64,000 nucleotides of DNA from Rhizorhabdus wittichii RW1 (GCA_000016765.1 CP000699.1:1674001-1738000); one strand, 5' to 3'. Counted from the stretch's first letter, positions 24,078 through 33,956 are shown. The notes: generated from the letters alone by a model not told the origin. Numbers and translations are program-made.

Positions 24078-25289
24078 ATGCGACCAGCCCATATCCCCTA
24101 TGGCGGCTATTGGTCGACGCCGTTCGTGAAATGGCAGGGCGCCCTTTCGTCCTTCCATAGCCTGCGCCTGGCTGCCTGGGTGGGCCGCCGCGCGCTCGCG
24201 GCGAGAAATATCGACCCTGCCCTGATCGAGGAGATCATCCTCGGGATGACCGTCCCCCAACAGGGGGCCTTCTATGGAGCGCCATGGCTGGCATCGTTGA
24301 TGGGCATGCCCGGGATCACCGGCCCCACCATCGCTCAGGCCTGCGCGACCAGCGTGCGCTGTCTCGCGCTTTCGGCGGGCCAGATCGAGCGCGAGCAGGC
24401 GCGGACGGTGCTGGTGGTCGCCGCGGATCGCATCTCCAACGGGCCCACGCTCCTCTATCCGCAACCGGGTGGGCAGGGCGGGCAGCCCGTGGTCGAACGG
24501 TGGATATTGGACAATTTCGCTGGCGATCCGAACACCTCGCTGGCGATGATCGCGACGGCGGAGAATGCTGCCCGGAGCTTCGGTATATCCACCGAGGAGC
24601 AGCATGAGTTGGTCCTGATGCGCCTGGAACAATATCGCGCGGCCCTCGCCGACGATTCCGCCTTCCTCAGGCTGTTCATGGCCCTCCCCTTCGATCTGCC
24701 GGACCGCCGTTTCTTGGACATCGCCGATGCTGTGTCGGGCGACGTCGGCGTCGTCGCGTCGACGCGCGATCGGCTGGCCGAACTGTCGCCGGTGGTGGAG
24801 GGAGGAACGGTCACCTTCGCCGCCCAGACGCATCCGGCCGACGGCAATGCCGGCATGATCGTCGCTTCACGCGAGCGAGCGGCCGAGCTGTCGGCCAAGC
24901 CTGGCATTGCCATCCGGCTTCGGGCCTTTGGACAGGCGCGCGCCAAACCCGCCTTCATGCCGGAAGCATCGGCTCTGGCGGCCGGCGACGCGCTGCGTCG
25001 CGCCGGTATCGACGTACGGCAGTGCGACGTCATCAAGTCGCACAATCCCTTCGCGGTCAACGACATCCTGTTCGCCCGGATGACGGGCGTCGATCTCGCC
25101 GCCATGAACAATTTTGGCTGCTCGCTGATCTATGGCCATCCGCAGGCGCCGACCGGCTTGCGCGGCGTCATCGAGGTAATCGAGGAACTCGTCCTGCGCG
25201 GCGGAGGCGTAGGTCTCTTCCACGGCTGCGCGGCCGGCGATACCGGCATGGCGGTTGTCATCGAGGTGGGTGATGATGAACCAGTCTGA
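24078..25289 (+). CDS. Thiolase family protein
   Basis: A 403-residue thiolase-fold protein. The nucleophilic cysteine is in AQACATS near residue 90. The histidine blocks SHNPFAVND and GHPQAPTG are present, and the second cysteine lies in HGCAAGDTG. These keep the active-site pattern of acyl-CoA acetyltransferases, although some glycine-rich loops differ from textbook thiolases, so a lipid-transfer-like or specialised beta-ketothiolase is possible. In context it probably cleaves a beta-ketoacyl-CoA made after CoA activation. It overlaps the ligase gene by 14 bases. Confidence 0.85.
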   Translation: MRPAHIPYGGYWSTPFVKWQGALSSFHSLRLAAWVGRRALAARNIDPALIEEIILGMTVPQQGAFYGAPWLASLMGMPGITGPTIAQACATSVRCLALSAGQIEREQARTVLVVAADRISNGPTLLYPQPGGQGGQPVVERWILDNFAGDPNTSLAMIATAENAARSFGISTEEQHELVLMRLEQYRAALADDSAFLRLFMALPFDLPDRRFLDIADAVSGDVGVVASTRDRLAELSPVVEGGTVTFAAQTHPADGNAGMIVASRERAAELSAKPGIAIRLRAFGQARAKPAFMPEASALAAGDALRRAGIDVRQCDVIKSHNPFAVNDILFARMTGVDLAAMNNFGCSLIYGHPQAPTGLRGVIEVIEELVLRGGGVGLFHGCAAGDTGMAVVIEVGDDEPV

Positions 25290-26841
25290 TTACGGCGAGT
25301 TGCGTGATCTTCCGCGCTATCAGGAAAGCGTCGTCGCCATGTTGCGCGCGACCGTGCGACGAAACCCGGAACTGCCGGCACTCCACCAGGGCCATATCCG
25401 TCTGACCTATGGCGAATATCTCGCCGCGGTCGAGCATCTGGCGGACAGCCTGGGGGCGAAGACCGAGGGCGCGGTCATCGCCGTGGCGTTGCGCAATTCG
25501 ATCGAACTGGCGATTGTCAGTTTCGCCGTGCATTTCTCCGGTGCGGCGCTGTGCTTGATCAACCCCGACTATATGCCGCAGGAACTGGCGGGCATCCTGG
25601 CGGACGCCGCGCCGATAATGACGATCGGCAATGAGGCGTTCCGCGAGAAGCTCGAGGCCTGTGGAACGGACGGCGGAGAGTTCCGCCTGGTCGTCGAGGG
25701 TGAGGGCAGGTTGCGGGTCCCGGTGCCCGCCGAGCCCCCCATACTCGGCGCGATCGGGCCCGACATGCTGGCGACGATCCAATATACGGGCGGCACCAGC
25801 GGACGTCCCAAGGGGGTCGAACTCACCCATGGGGCCATCGCCGCGAACATCGCGCAGCGCGAAGCAATGCTCCCCACGTCGTTCGGAGGTGAGAAGATTC
25901 TCTGCTTGATGCCGATGTTCCATTCCTTCGGCACGGCGATGTGCCTGCATCTGGCGGCAGCGTGCGGCGGTGAGCTCGTGATCATGCCTGCTTATCGGCC
26001 CGCCGATACACTGGCGGCAATCCGCCAGCACGGCATCAATCTCTTTCCGGCTGGGCCCACCGTGTACACGAGCCTATTGTCGTTCGAGGAAACCGGGCCC
26101 GACGATCTAGCGCCGATCACCGCCAGCTATTCCGGTTCGGCGGCCCTGCCTCCCGACGTGCTGCACCGTTGGGAAGCCCTGGCCGGAAGTCCGATCTTCG
26201 AAGGCTATGGACAGACCGAGGCGGGACCGATCCTGACCTATAATTCCCCGTCGTTCGAACGCCGCGCCGGGTCGGTAGGCAAGCCGCTGCCCTTCACGTC
26301 GGTGCGGATCGTCGACGGCGACGGTCTGCCCTGCGCGCAGGGGACGACCGGGGAGATATGGGCGAGCGGTCCCCAGATCATGCGCGGCTACCGCAATCTG
26401 CCGAACGAGACGTCGGCCGCTCTCGGCGACGGATGGCTGCGTACCGGCGATCTCGGCCATTTCGACGAGGACGGCTACTTGTTCATCGATGGCCGCAAGA
26501 AGGAAATGGCGATCATCAAGGGCTACAACGTCTATCCGGTCGAGGTGGACAATGTCCTGTTCCAGCACCCGGGCATTCTCGAAGCGGCGACGGTGGCGAC
26601 CAAAGACGGCTATAGGGGCGAGGTGCTCTATGCCTTCGTCGCGCCCAGGCCGGACGCCTCCCTGACGACCGACAGCGTCGAAGCCTGGTGTCGCGATCGC
26701 CTCGTCCGATACAAGGTGCCATCGATGTTCGTCCTGCTGACGGCGCTCCCGAAGACGGCAATCGGCAAGATCGACAAGACGGAACTGGCGCGATCGGCGG
26801 CCCGGATGCACGGCTCCGCCACTAGCGCCCCCGCGGCATGA
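25276..26841 (+). CDS. Acyl/aryl-CoA ligase (AMP-forming)
   Basis: A 521-residue member of the 4-coumarate-CoA ligase/acyl-CoA synthetase family. The ATP-binding P-loop TGGTSGRPKGV, the YGQTEAG motif, the GWLRTGD block and the C-terminal lysine in PKTAIGKIDK are all present, so it should adenylate and thioesterify a carboxylic acid. A GAGGTGGG site precedes two consecutive ATGs at 25273 and 25276. The gene overlaps the thiolase upstream and, by four bases, the Rieske oxygenase downstream. That points to CoA activation in the same pathway as ring oxidation. Confidence 0.92.
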   Translation: MNQSDYGELRDLPRYQESVVAMLRATVRRNPELPALHQGHIRLTYGEYLAAVEHLADSLGAKTEGAVIAVALRNSIELAIVSFAVHFSGAALCLINPDYMPQELAGILADAAPIMTIGNEAFREKLEACGTDGGEFRLVVEGEGRLRVPVPAEPPILGAIGPDMLATIQYTGGTSGRPKGVELTHGAIAANIAQREAMLPTSFGGEKILCLMPMFHSFGTAMCLHLAAACGGELVIMPAYRPADTLAAIRQHGINLFPAGPTVYTSLLSFEETGPDDLAPITASYSGSAALPPDVLHRWEALAGSPIFEGYGQTEAGPILTYNSPSFERRAGSVGKPLPFTSVRIVDGDGLPCAQGTTGEIWASGPQIMRGYRNLPNETSAALGDGWLRTGDLGHFDEDGYLFIDGRKKEMAIIKGYNVYPVEVDNVLFQHPGILEAATVATKDGYRGEVLYAFVAPRPDASLTTDSVEAWCRDRLVRYKVPSMFVLLTALPKTAIGKIDKTELARSAARMHGSATSAPAA

Positions 26842-28157
26842 AGAGGATCAGCAATATGACGGCGTTCGACTTCGTCGATGGTGAGGAACTGGGCCGGCTG
26901 GTCCGGCCCGACCGCATCCATGCCCGGGTCTACACCGATCCCGCCCTGTTCGAACTGGAGCAGCAGAACCTGTTCGGACGGGCGTGGATGATCGTCGGGC
27001 ATGAGAGTCAGGTGCCGACGCCGGGTGCGTTCGTCACGGCCAATCTCGGTACGCTGCCGGTGATCGTCACCCGATCGTCCGACGACGCCATCCACGTTCT
27101 AGAGAATCGCTGCCCGCACAAGGGCGCGGCGATCTGCACCGTGCCTTCGGGAAAGCTCAAGCGGCTGCAATGCCCCTATCATGGCTGGGCCTTCCGCCTC
27201 GACGGCAGCCTTCTCGCGCTGCCCGAGAGGCAGGAATATGACGCCGGCATCGACACGGCTGGCCTCGGCCTGACGCCGGTCGCGAAGGTCGAGCTCTATC
27301 GCGGCTTCATCTTCGCCAACACCGATCCGAACGCCCCGCCGCTCGCCACCTTCCTGGGGCCGATGGCCGACACGATCGACAATCTCGTCGATCGCGCGCC
27401 AGAGGGTCGAGTCGAAATCTACGGCTCACCGGTCCGCTATGTCTATCGCGGCAACTGGAAGTTCGTGGTGGAGAATTTCAACGACGCGCATCACGCGGCG
27501 ATGACCCACGCCTCGGCGGTGAGCGCCGTGCGCAGCATCGAGGCCAGGGTGGGCAGCGACAAGCTGTCCGAAATGCTCCGCATCGCCGCCGCCAACGGCA
27601 AGCCGATGAGCGTCTGGCAAAGCTCGCCCCTCTACACCGTCGACTATGGCCACAGCTATTTCGGGACGCATTTCGCCATTCCCTATGAAGACGATGTGAT
27701 GGCCAAATATTTTCCGATGCTGGTGGACGCCCATGGCGAGGCGAAAGCGCGGGACGTGCTCAATTTCGACCAGCATCTGATGATCCTCTATCCGAGTTCG
27801 TCCTGGCAGACGCGCTATCAGTCGCTCAGGGTCGTGCGGCCGCTCGCCGTCGATCGGACCGAGGTGATCGGCTATGTCTTCAGGCTGGTGGGCGCGCCCG
27901 AGGAGACGCTGGACGAGGCGGTGCGGCTGAGCAGCGGCTTCACCGGCTTCAACATCGTCACCCAGGACGACATCGAAGTGTTCGAAAGCTGCCAGGAGGC
28001 GATGACCGCGGGCCGTATCGAATGGAATTTCATCGGCCGCGGCGCCGCCGATACGGGCGTGCCGCAGGCGCGGAAGACACGCCATGTCGGCACCAGCGAA
28101 GCCTATATCCGCGGGCAGATGGCGGCCTGGGCCGGCTTCATGGGAGGGATGATCTGA
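26838..28157 (+). CDS. Rieske aromatic dioxygenase, large subunit
   Basis: A 439-residue ring-hydroxylating oxygenase alpha subunit. The Rieske [2Fe-2S] motif is CPH...CPYH (CxH-x17-CxxH). The mononuclear iron site is ENFNDAHHAAMTH, keeping the bridging aspartate and both histidines, with a downstream acidic ligand candidate in TQDDIEVFE. It should insert dioxygen into an aromatic ring. The ATG at 26838 overlaps the ligase stop (ATGA). A second ATG at 26856 has a better-spaced AGAGGA and may be the true start. It is coupled by a one-base overlap to the small subunit. No ferredoxin or reductase is encoded nearby. Confidence 0.93.
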   Translation: MKRISNMTAFDFVDGEELGRLVRPDRIHARVYTDPALFELEQQNLFGRAWMIVGHESQVPTPGAFVTANLGTLPVIVTRSSDDAIHVLENRCPHKGAAICTVPSGKLKRLQCPYHGWAFRLDGSLLALPERQEYDAGIDTAGLGLTPVAKVELYRGFIFANTDPNAPPLATFLGPMADTIDNLVDRAPEGRVEIYGSPVRYVYRGNWKFVVENFNDAHHAAMTHASAVSAVRSIEARVGSDKLSEMLRIAAANGKPMSVWQSSPLYTVDYGHSYFGTHFAIPYEDDVMAKYFPMLVDAHGEAKARDVLNFDQHLMILYPSSSWQTRYQSLRVVRPLAVDRTEVIGYVFRLVGAPEETLDEAVRLSSGFTGFNIVTQDDIEVFESCQEAMTAGRIEWNFIGRGAADTGVPQARKTRHVGTSEAYIRGQMAAWAGFMGGMI

Positions 28158-28645
28158 TGGCCGGGATCGTGCAGACCGCGCTGGAACTCGTCGAGTATGA
28201 GGTCCGGCTGCTGAACGACGGCCGCTTTCGCGACTGGCTCGATCTCTATGCCAACGACGGCCGCTATTGGGTCCCCGCCGAATGGGGGCAGGCGAGTCCC
28301 AAGTCGAGCATGTCGCTGCTGTACGAGGACCGGCAGGTGATGGAGGCGCGCGTCATCCGCCTCGAAAGCGAATATGCGTGGAGCAATGCGCCGACGGTCC
28401 GCGCGGTGCGGATCCTGAGCGGGCTCAGGCTCATCGAGGACCATGGCGATCGGTGGGAGACCGCCGCCGATTTCATGATGGTCCAGACCCGCGCCTTCGC
28501 ATCGCGCGAAGCCCGCCAGCATGCCTTCGCGGGCAGCATTCGGCATTCGATTGTGACCGAGGGGAACGGCCTGAAGATCAAGCTCAAGCGCGTCGACCTC
28601 CTCAATCCCGAAGAGCCCACCGTCCAGGCTCCGCTGCCCATCTGA
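28157..28645 (+). CDS. Aromatic dioxygenase, small subunit
   Basis: A 162-residue beta subunit of the ring-hydroxylating dioxygenase family (SnoaL/NTF2-like fold). Typical blocks are VEYEVRLLNDGRFRDWLDLYANDGRYWVP, the MEARVIRLESEYAWSNAPTVRAVRI core and KLKRVDLLN near the end. It gives the alpha3-beta3 hexamer its structural base and has no redox centre. The ATG overlaps the alpha-subunit stop by one base (TGATG), ensuring equal synthesis. Confidence 0.92.
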   Translation: MAGIVQTALELVEYEVRLLNDGRFRDWLDLYANDGRYWVPAEWGQASPKSSMSLLYEDRQVMEARVIRLESEYAWSNAPTVRAVRILSGLRLIEDHGDRWETAADFMMVQTRAFASREARQHAFAGSIRHSIVTEGNGLKIKLKRVDLLNPEEPTVQAPLPI

Positions 28646-28740
28646 TCGCGTGACGGGCACGTCTCGAGCCGGTGGCCCATCCGGCTATTGACATAAATTT
28701 TGAACCCTGAAACGTTCGCTTCGTATCGCGTGGGAAGACG

Positions 28741-29733
28741 ATGGCCGTGGGGGACGATCGACAGTCGGAAATCGTGCACAACGATGCGGCCACGGCGTCG
28801 GCCTATATGCGCGATCAATTGGCGCCGCACCGATTGCGGGCCGGCGTCGGGCCGTTCGATGCCCGCTTCCGTTCCATCCATATCGGGTCGGCCGTCCTGC
28901 TCGATATCGCCTATGGCACCGACGTCGAGATCGAGGCCGAGGCCTATAAGGATCTCTACTTCGTCCATGCCGCGACATCGGGCCGCGGCGTCGCGGAAGC
29001 CGGCTCGAAGAGCTATGAGATACGGCCCGCGAACCTCCTGATCAGCGATCCCGGGCAGCAGGCCCGGGTGCGGTGGGACCGGGAGAGCCGGCATAGGACG
29101 CTGCGCATCAAGCGCGACGTCATCGAGGACCGGCTTCGCGAGCTTCTCAACAAGAACCTGCACGATCCGATCACCTTCGAACCCAACGTCTCCGACGATC
29201 TTCCGCTGACCGCCATGTGGCGGTCGACCATCTCCTACGTCTATCAGCAGGTCGTCGATTTCCCCGAGCTTTCGAGCGCGGCCCATATGGGGCGGATGTA
29301 TCTCAACATCCTGGTGGATATGCTGCTCCTCAACCAGGAGCATAATTATTCCGACGATATCCGCGACCTGACCGGGGCGGTGCATCCCTGGCATGTCCGG
29401 AAGGCCAAGCAATATATCGACCAGTTGATCGAGGCCGGCTCCTTCGATGACGAGGAACTCCGGATCGAGGCGATCGCCGAATATACCGGCATCAGCACCA
29501 GGACGCTCCAGGCGTCGTTCGCGCGCTTCGTCGGGGATACGCCGCTCAAATATATCCGCCACCGCAAGATCGAGCGGCTTCACCTGGCCCTGCAGAATGC
29601 TCCGACGAGCAAGCGCGTGACCGATGTCATGACCGATTTGGGGATCAACAACTTCGGGCGCTATTCGGGCTATTACAAGCGCCGTTACGGAACCTCGCCC
29701 TCGTCGACCCTGCGCGACCGCCTGCTGAGCTGA
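28741..29733 (+). CDS. AraC family transcriptional regulator
   Basis: A 330-residue regulator with an N-terminal AraC-binding-type sensor domain (IHIGSAVLLDIAYGTDVEIE, then SYEIRPANLLISDPGQ). The C-terminal double helix-turn-helix reads RIEAIAEYTGISTRTLQASFARFVGDTPLKYIRHRKIERL and onward. It follows the dioxygenase genes by 95 bp in the same direction. A TTGACA hexamer at 28688 may give it its own promoter. It is the natural candidate to activate the operon at 20064-28645 and perhaps the TonB receptor gene opposite. Confidence 0.9.
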   Translation: MAVGDDRQSEIVHNDAATASAYMRDQLAPHRLRAGVGPFDARFRSIHIGSAVLLDIAYGTDVEIEAEAYKDLYFVHAATSGRGVAEAGSKSYEIRPANLLISDPGQQARVRWDRESRHRTLRIKRDVIEDRLRELLNKNLHDPITFEPNVSDDLPLTAMWRSTISYVYQQVVDFPELSSAAHMGRMYLNILVDMLLLNQEHNYSDDIRDLTGAVHPWHVRKAKQYIDQLIEAGSFDDEELRIEAIAEYTGISTRTLQASFARFVGDTPLKYIRHRKIERLHLALQNAPTSKRVTDVMTDLGINNFGRYSGYYKRRYGTSPSSTLRDRLLS

Positions 29734-29753
29734 CGGCTGCCAAGCGGATCTGA

Positions 29754-29788
29754 AAAGCGGCCCGTTCCGCTGGGAAGCGGGCCGCTTT
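29754..29788. terminator. Bidirectional terminator hairpin
   Basis: A perfect 11-bp stem AAAGCGGCCCG/CGGGCCGCTTT with a 13-base loop lies between the convergent AraC and TonB receptor genes. The A-rich and T-rich stem ends supply short U-tracts in both directions. Confidence 0.8.
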
Positions 29789-29804
29789 GCAATCGACCTT
29801 GCCG

Positions 29805-32126
29805 TCAAAAGGTGTATCGCGCGCTTGCGCCGTAGGTGCGCGGTTCGCCATAGGCGTTCAAGGCGGCGCCCGCCGCGGTGACCTCGATCATGTCCACCCG
29901 ATAACGCTTGTCGAACAGGTTCTTGGCCCAAAACGCGATTTCCCAGGCGCCACCCGTCGGCGCGAAGGCGAGCCGGGCGTTGACCAGGGCATAGCCGGGC
30001 TCGCGGAAGATCGGCCGGTTGGCGATCTCGAAGAACTGGCTGGACCGGTAATTCGCATCGACGGTGACGGTCGCGCGATAATCGTCGCCGAGCGGGATCT
30101 GTTGCTTCACCAGGCCGAAGAGGGTCCATTTCGGGCTGTTGGCGAATTGATTGCCGGTCGCGTCCTGCGCGGCGACGGTGGTGACGTATTTCTTGATCTT
30201 GGTGTGATTGTAATTGCCGCCGAAGGTCAGCGTCAGGAAATCCGAAGCCAGGTAGGTCAGATCGCCTTCCGCACCATAGGCCTCGCCCTGGCCGGCGTTG
30301 GTCAGCACGCGCACCGACAGCGGCCCCTGCTGGGTGAGGGTGAAGACCTGCATGTCGCGCCAGTCATAATAGTAGACGGCGGTCGAATAGCGCAGCCGCC
30401 GGTCGAGGAAGGAGCCCTTCAGGCCGGTTTCATAGGCGTACAACGTCTCGGGCTTGAATGGCGTGCCGCTCGCGCCGAAGTTGATCGCGGCATTGATGCC
30501 GCCGCTTTTGAAGCCCTTGCTCACCTTGGCATAGACCAGGCCGTCGCCTTCGAGCTTGTAGTCCAGCCCGGCCGTCCAGGAGAGGTCGCTATTGCTAAAC
30601 GAACCGGTCTGGCTCGAGCAGATCACAGGCGCCACAGACGGATCGCTCTGCGGGCGACAGATCCCGCGGGCCAGCAACTGGCTCGCCGCCGTGCCATAGG
30701 GGGCGAGGTCGCGGGTGACGTTGAGGAAGCTGCGCTTCTCGTGCGTGTAGCGCAGCCCGCCGTTCAGCTTCAGCCGGCCGACGAGCGGCACGATGACATT
30801 GGCATAGGCGGCATAGGCGTCGGTCTTCTGCTCATAGGGCGCCGACACAATCGAGTTCAATGCCGAGGTCGCATCCGACAGGAAGTCGCCGCCGATGTCG
30901 TCATGCGAATAGGTCGCGCCGAGAATCCATTCGAAGCTCCATTCCTTGTTCGAGCTCAGCCGGACTTCGGTGGACGTCGACTTGATCTTGTCATCGAACC
31001 GGTTGCCCGACGCCGCGAACGGCGAGCCGTCGCCGTCGAACTCCAGCCGCCGCTTGAAATATTCATGGCCGCCGATCGCGGTCAGGGTCATCGTCGGCAG
31101 GTTCCACTCGACCGTGGCCGACGCGCCATAGGTATCGGTGTGGATGGAATTGGGATCATTATAGTCGCCGGCATAGGGATCGTTGTCCGGATCGAAATAT
31201 CCCGAGAGCGCCACGCACTGTCCTTCGGCCCGATGGCCGGCGAGGAAGGGCGCGCAGGTCGCCGTTCGGGCCGCCGGCTGTCGCACGCCGACATGTTCAT
31301 ATTCGAGCGAGTCCCCGCGCGTCCGGCCGCCATGGGCTTCCAGGAGGATGTTGAGATTGTCGCTCGGCTCCCATCCGAGCTGGAACCGGCCGGCGGTATA
31401 GTGTTGCTCGCCGATATGCTTGCCGGTCACGCGATTGAACTGCCAGCCGGTGCCCCGCTGCCGGGTCGTTGCGGCGAGACGGAAGTTGAGTCCCGGCGCG
31501 ACCGGACCGCCGACCGCGCCTTCCAAGCGGAGATCGTCATATCTGCCATAGTCGCCCTGGAGAAAACCGTTCCAGTCGGCGGAAGGCTTGCGCGTGATGA
31601 AGTTCACCGCGCCGCTCGTGGTGTTGCGGCCGTAGAGCGTTCCCTGCGGTCCCTTGAGCACCTCGATGCGCTCAATGTCGAACATCTGGAACGCGAGCAT
31701 CGGCGAGAAGGACAGCGGAACCTGGTTCACATAGACGCTGGTCGACGGATTGTTCGCCGCGAAGAACGAGTTGATGCCGACGCCGCGGATCGTAAAGACC
31801 AGATTCTGATCGCTCAGCGACGGCTTCACCATGAGGCCCGGCGTGATCGCGCCGAGCTGGCGGGCGTCCCTCACGCCCAGTTCGTTGAGCTGGTTGCCCG
31901 AAAAGGCTGTGATCGCGATCGGCACGTCGAGGATGTTCTGGGTACGCCGCTGCGCGGTGACGAGGATCTCGTCGGCGTCGGCGGCATTGACGGCCTGATC
32001 CGCCGCCGGCTGAGTGACCTTCTGGGCCTGTGCCTGTTGGCCCAGCGCCAACGCCACCAACGAAACCGTCAAGCCGAACAGTCTGATATAGCGTTGACCT
32101 ATATGCGGCCTGTCATTCATTCGCAT
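29805..32126 (-). CDS. TonB-dependent receptor
   Basis: A 773-residue outer-membrane receptor. A signal peptide (FGLTVSLVALALGQQAQA) is followed by the TonB box and plug start EILVTAQRRTQNILDVP. The plug signature RIEVLKGPQGTLYGRNTTSGAVNFITRKP is present, and the beta-barrel ends in YGASARYTF with a terminal phenylalanine. In sphingomonads such receptors often import aromatic or hydrophobic substrates, so this one probably feeds the adjacent dioxygenase pathway. It is convergent with the AraC gene. Confidence 0.93.
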   Translation of the reverse strand: MRMNDRPHIGQRYIRLFGLTVSLVALALGQQAQAQKVTQPAADQAVNAADADEILVTAQRRTQNILDVPIAITAFSGNQLNELGVRDARQLGAITPGLMVKPSLSDQNLVFTIRGVGINSFFAANNPSTSVYVNQVPLSFSPMLAFQMFDIERIEVLKGPQGTLYGRNTTSGAVNFITRKPSADWNGFLQGDYGRYDDLRLEGAVGGPVAPGLNFRLAATTRQRGTGWQFNRVTGKHIGEQHYTAGRFQLGWEPSDNLNILLEAHGGRTRGDSLEYEHVGVRQPAARTATCAPFLAGHRAEGQCVALSGYFDPDNDPYAGDYNDPNSIHTDTYGASATVEWNLPTMTLTAIGGHEYFKRRLEFDGDGSPFAASGNRFDDKIKSTSTEVRLSSNKEWSFEWILGATYSHDDIGGDFLSDATSALNSIVSAPYEQKTDAYAAYANVIVPLVGRLKLNGGLRYTHEKRSFLNVTRDLAPYGTAASQLLARGICRPQSDPSVAPVICSSQTGSFSNSDLSWTAGLDYKLEGDGLVYAKVSKGFKSGGINAAINFGASGTPFKPETLYAYETGLKGSFLDRRLRYSTAVYYYDWRDMQVFTLTQQGPLSVRVLTNAGQGEAYGAEGDLTYLASDFLTLTFGGNYNHTKIKKYVTTVAAQDATGNQFANSPKWTLFGLVKQQIPLGDDYRATVTVDANYRSSQFFEIANRPIFREPGYALVNARLAFAPTGGAWEIAFWAKNLFDKRYRVDMIEVTAAGAALNAYGEPRTYGASARYTF

Positions 32127-33050
32127 TGGCCATCCCCCCTTTCTCTATTGCTGTGTCTTTGGAGGATTGTGCGGGACAAGGAGTGGAGGCTCTAGCCGCA
32201 ATCCGTGAAAGCAGGCCAAATTCCGTAGTATTTTAAGAGAGTGACGCAGTAGCCTTCTCGGCGCGGAGGAGGTCCGTTGGAACACAGGCTGGTGAACCGC
32301 CACGCCCAATTTCGTTAGTTCCAGCTTGAACTCGCTGACGCAGCGGTGCAACTCCGCCAGCACCTCCCCAATGTCGGCATCGTGGCGGTTAAGGCGCCGG
32401 AGAACCCTTGGAATCTAGAATCTAATTTTGGCAGCAAAGTCGTTTTTCTGCTGCGAACGAAGACCTCGTTAACCTATCTGCTCATTCGCTATTTTCGATC
32501 TAAGGCGAGACACCGACTGAGCTGTAGCTTCAAGATATTGGCCCCTAGGTCAAGAAGATCAGCGGTTCGGGGCGCGGCTTGATCGTTTGGCATGACCTCC
32601 GCAAGTTTTTGGAGAAATCCCTTATTGGCATTGAACCGCAGCGATCCCAAGAGGCTTAGCCGGCATATGAACGAAAGGTAGATTTCGAGAAGCATATCAT
32701 CGGCGTTCAACGACCGATTTCAAAGCGAGAGCGGCAATTTGTCACGGGAGCGTTGGACCGACGGCCATCTGCGTTTGCTTTCAGGCGTCAAGGCTGGAGA
32801 AGCGACGTCCGCCCCCGGCTTTCGGTAGAACGAGCAGGTCTACCGTTGACAGTTATTGGCAGTTAGTTGGCTGTCTGGTTTCGGAATGCCACGGCAAGGC
32901 AACTGCTCTCATCCGACAGCTGGCGCTGCAGGATATCCCTCACCGGCAGGTCGATGGCAATTACGTGGCTGCCGCGAACGGAAATTCGATGCCCCTCCAA
33001 CGGGACAATTCACGCCGAAAATCTACAATGATGAGCATGGAATAAAGGCA
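32127..33050. other. 924-bp gene-poor gap, partly AT-rich
   Basis: No convincing gene is seen on either strand. Part of it (about 32400-32720) is clearly more AT-rich than the surroundings. Two short minus-strand frames (32145-32363 and 32489-32710) read as possible decayed protein fragments, but I recognise neither. It separates the dioxygenase operon and its receptor from the LysR-controlled group, and may be the scar of an insertion or deletion. Confidence 0.5.
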
Positions 33051-33956
33051 TCACAGGGCAGCGGCCTCACTGGTCAGCGCCTCAAGCAGCCATTGCAAGC
33101 CCCGGTCCCGCTGCCGAAGGGCATGCCACTGGATGACCTCCCGAATGGGCGGCAGGGCGAACGGCAGAGACAGCAATTTTATCGGAAGGATCCGGGCGTA
33201 AGAGGTCGCCAGTCGAGCGTGCAATATCGCTACCCGTTCCGTACCTACGACGGCTCCAGCCATCATGGAGAAGGCCGGAACCTGAATCTCGATCCGTCTC
33301 GCAATCGATCGCTCTAACAGCATCAGGTCGAAGAGCGATCCCGGACGGTGGTGGTGGAGCGAGGTCGTGACATGTCCAACCGTGCCGAACTGCTCCATCG
33401 AGATCTCGTCGCCGATCGTCGGATGGTCCGCCGAACATATCAGCTTCGCCTCATCCTCGAACAGCTTTTGCGACGGATGTTCGGGAAGGATGACACTGTC
33501 GGCCACGATGATCAGGTCGATGACGCCGCGCTTGAACTCATCGATGCCCTGCTGCGAGATGGGGAGGATTCGGAACCGCATCCCGGGAGCATGGTGCGCG
33601 GCCTTCCGCATGAACGGCTCCAAAAGCACCGCCTGCACATAGTCCGACGCGACGATCGTGAACTCCCGCTTCGTCTCGATCGGATCGAAGGCCGCAGGAT
33701 GGGCAATGGTCGCATGGATGCGCAGCAAGGTGTCCCGCACCTCGGGGGCGAGTTGCTCGGCCCTGGGTGTCAGGACCAGCGTCCGCCCGCGGGGGACGAG
33801 CAATTCGTCGTCAAAATAAGCGCGCAGCCGCGCCAAGGCCGCGCTCATCGCCGACTGGCTGAGGTGCATCGCCTCGGCGGCAAGGCTGACGCTGCGATGC
33901 TCGGCCAGCGTGTCGAACGCGACCAAGAGATTGAGGTCAAGGCCCTGGAACCGCAC
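33051..33956 (-). CDS. LysR family transcriptional regulator
   Basis: A 301-residue regulator with the N-terminal winged helix-turn-helix (LNLLVAFDTLAEHRSVSLAAEAMHLSQSAMSAALARLR) and a C-terminal periplasmic-binding-like effector domain. The pattern is close to NodD/LinR-type LysR proteins. It starts with GTG at 33956, with an AGGGCGG stretch just upstream. It lies 61 bp after the flavin monooxygenase gene on the same strand. It is the likely regulator of the divergent 35211/35403 promoter region, where dyads of LysR-box type are seen. Confidence 0.92.
   Translation of the reverse strand: MRFQGLDLNLLVAFDTLAEHRSVSLAAEAMHLSQSAMSAALARLRAYFDDELLVPRGRTLVLTPRAEQLAPEVRDTLLRIHATIAHPAAFDPIETKREFTIVASDYVQAVLLEPFMRKAAHHAPGMRFRILPISQQGIDEFKRGVIDLIIVADSVILPEHPSQKLFEDEAKLICSADHPTIGDEISMEQFGTVGHVTTSLHHHRPGSLFDLMLLERSIARRIEIQVPAFSMMAGAVVGTERVAILHARLATSYARILPIKLLSLPFALPPIREVIQWHALRQRDRGLQWLLEALTSEAAAL

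Noticed and set aside
28688-28716. A full sigma-70 promoter before the AraC gene at 28741
   Set aside because: TTGACA is present at 28688 but the -10 position reads AACGTT, too far from consensus to list as a separate feature.
29787-32195. An 802-codon plus-strand frame opposite the TonB receptor gene
   Set aside because: The TonB receptor on the minus strand has signal peptide, plug motifs and terminal phenylalanine; the opposite frame has none of these.
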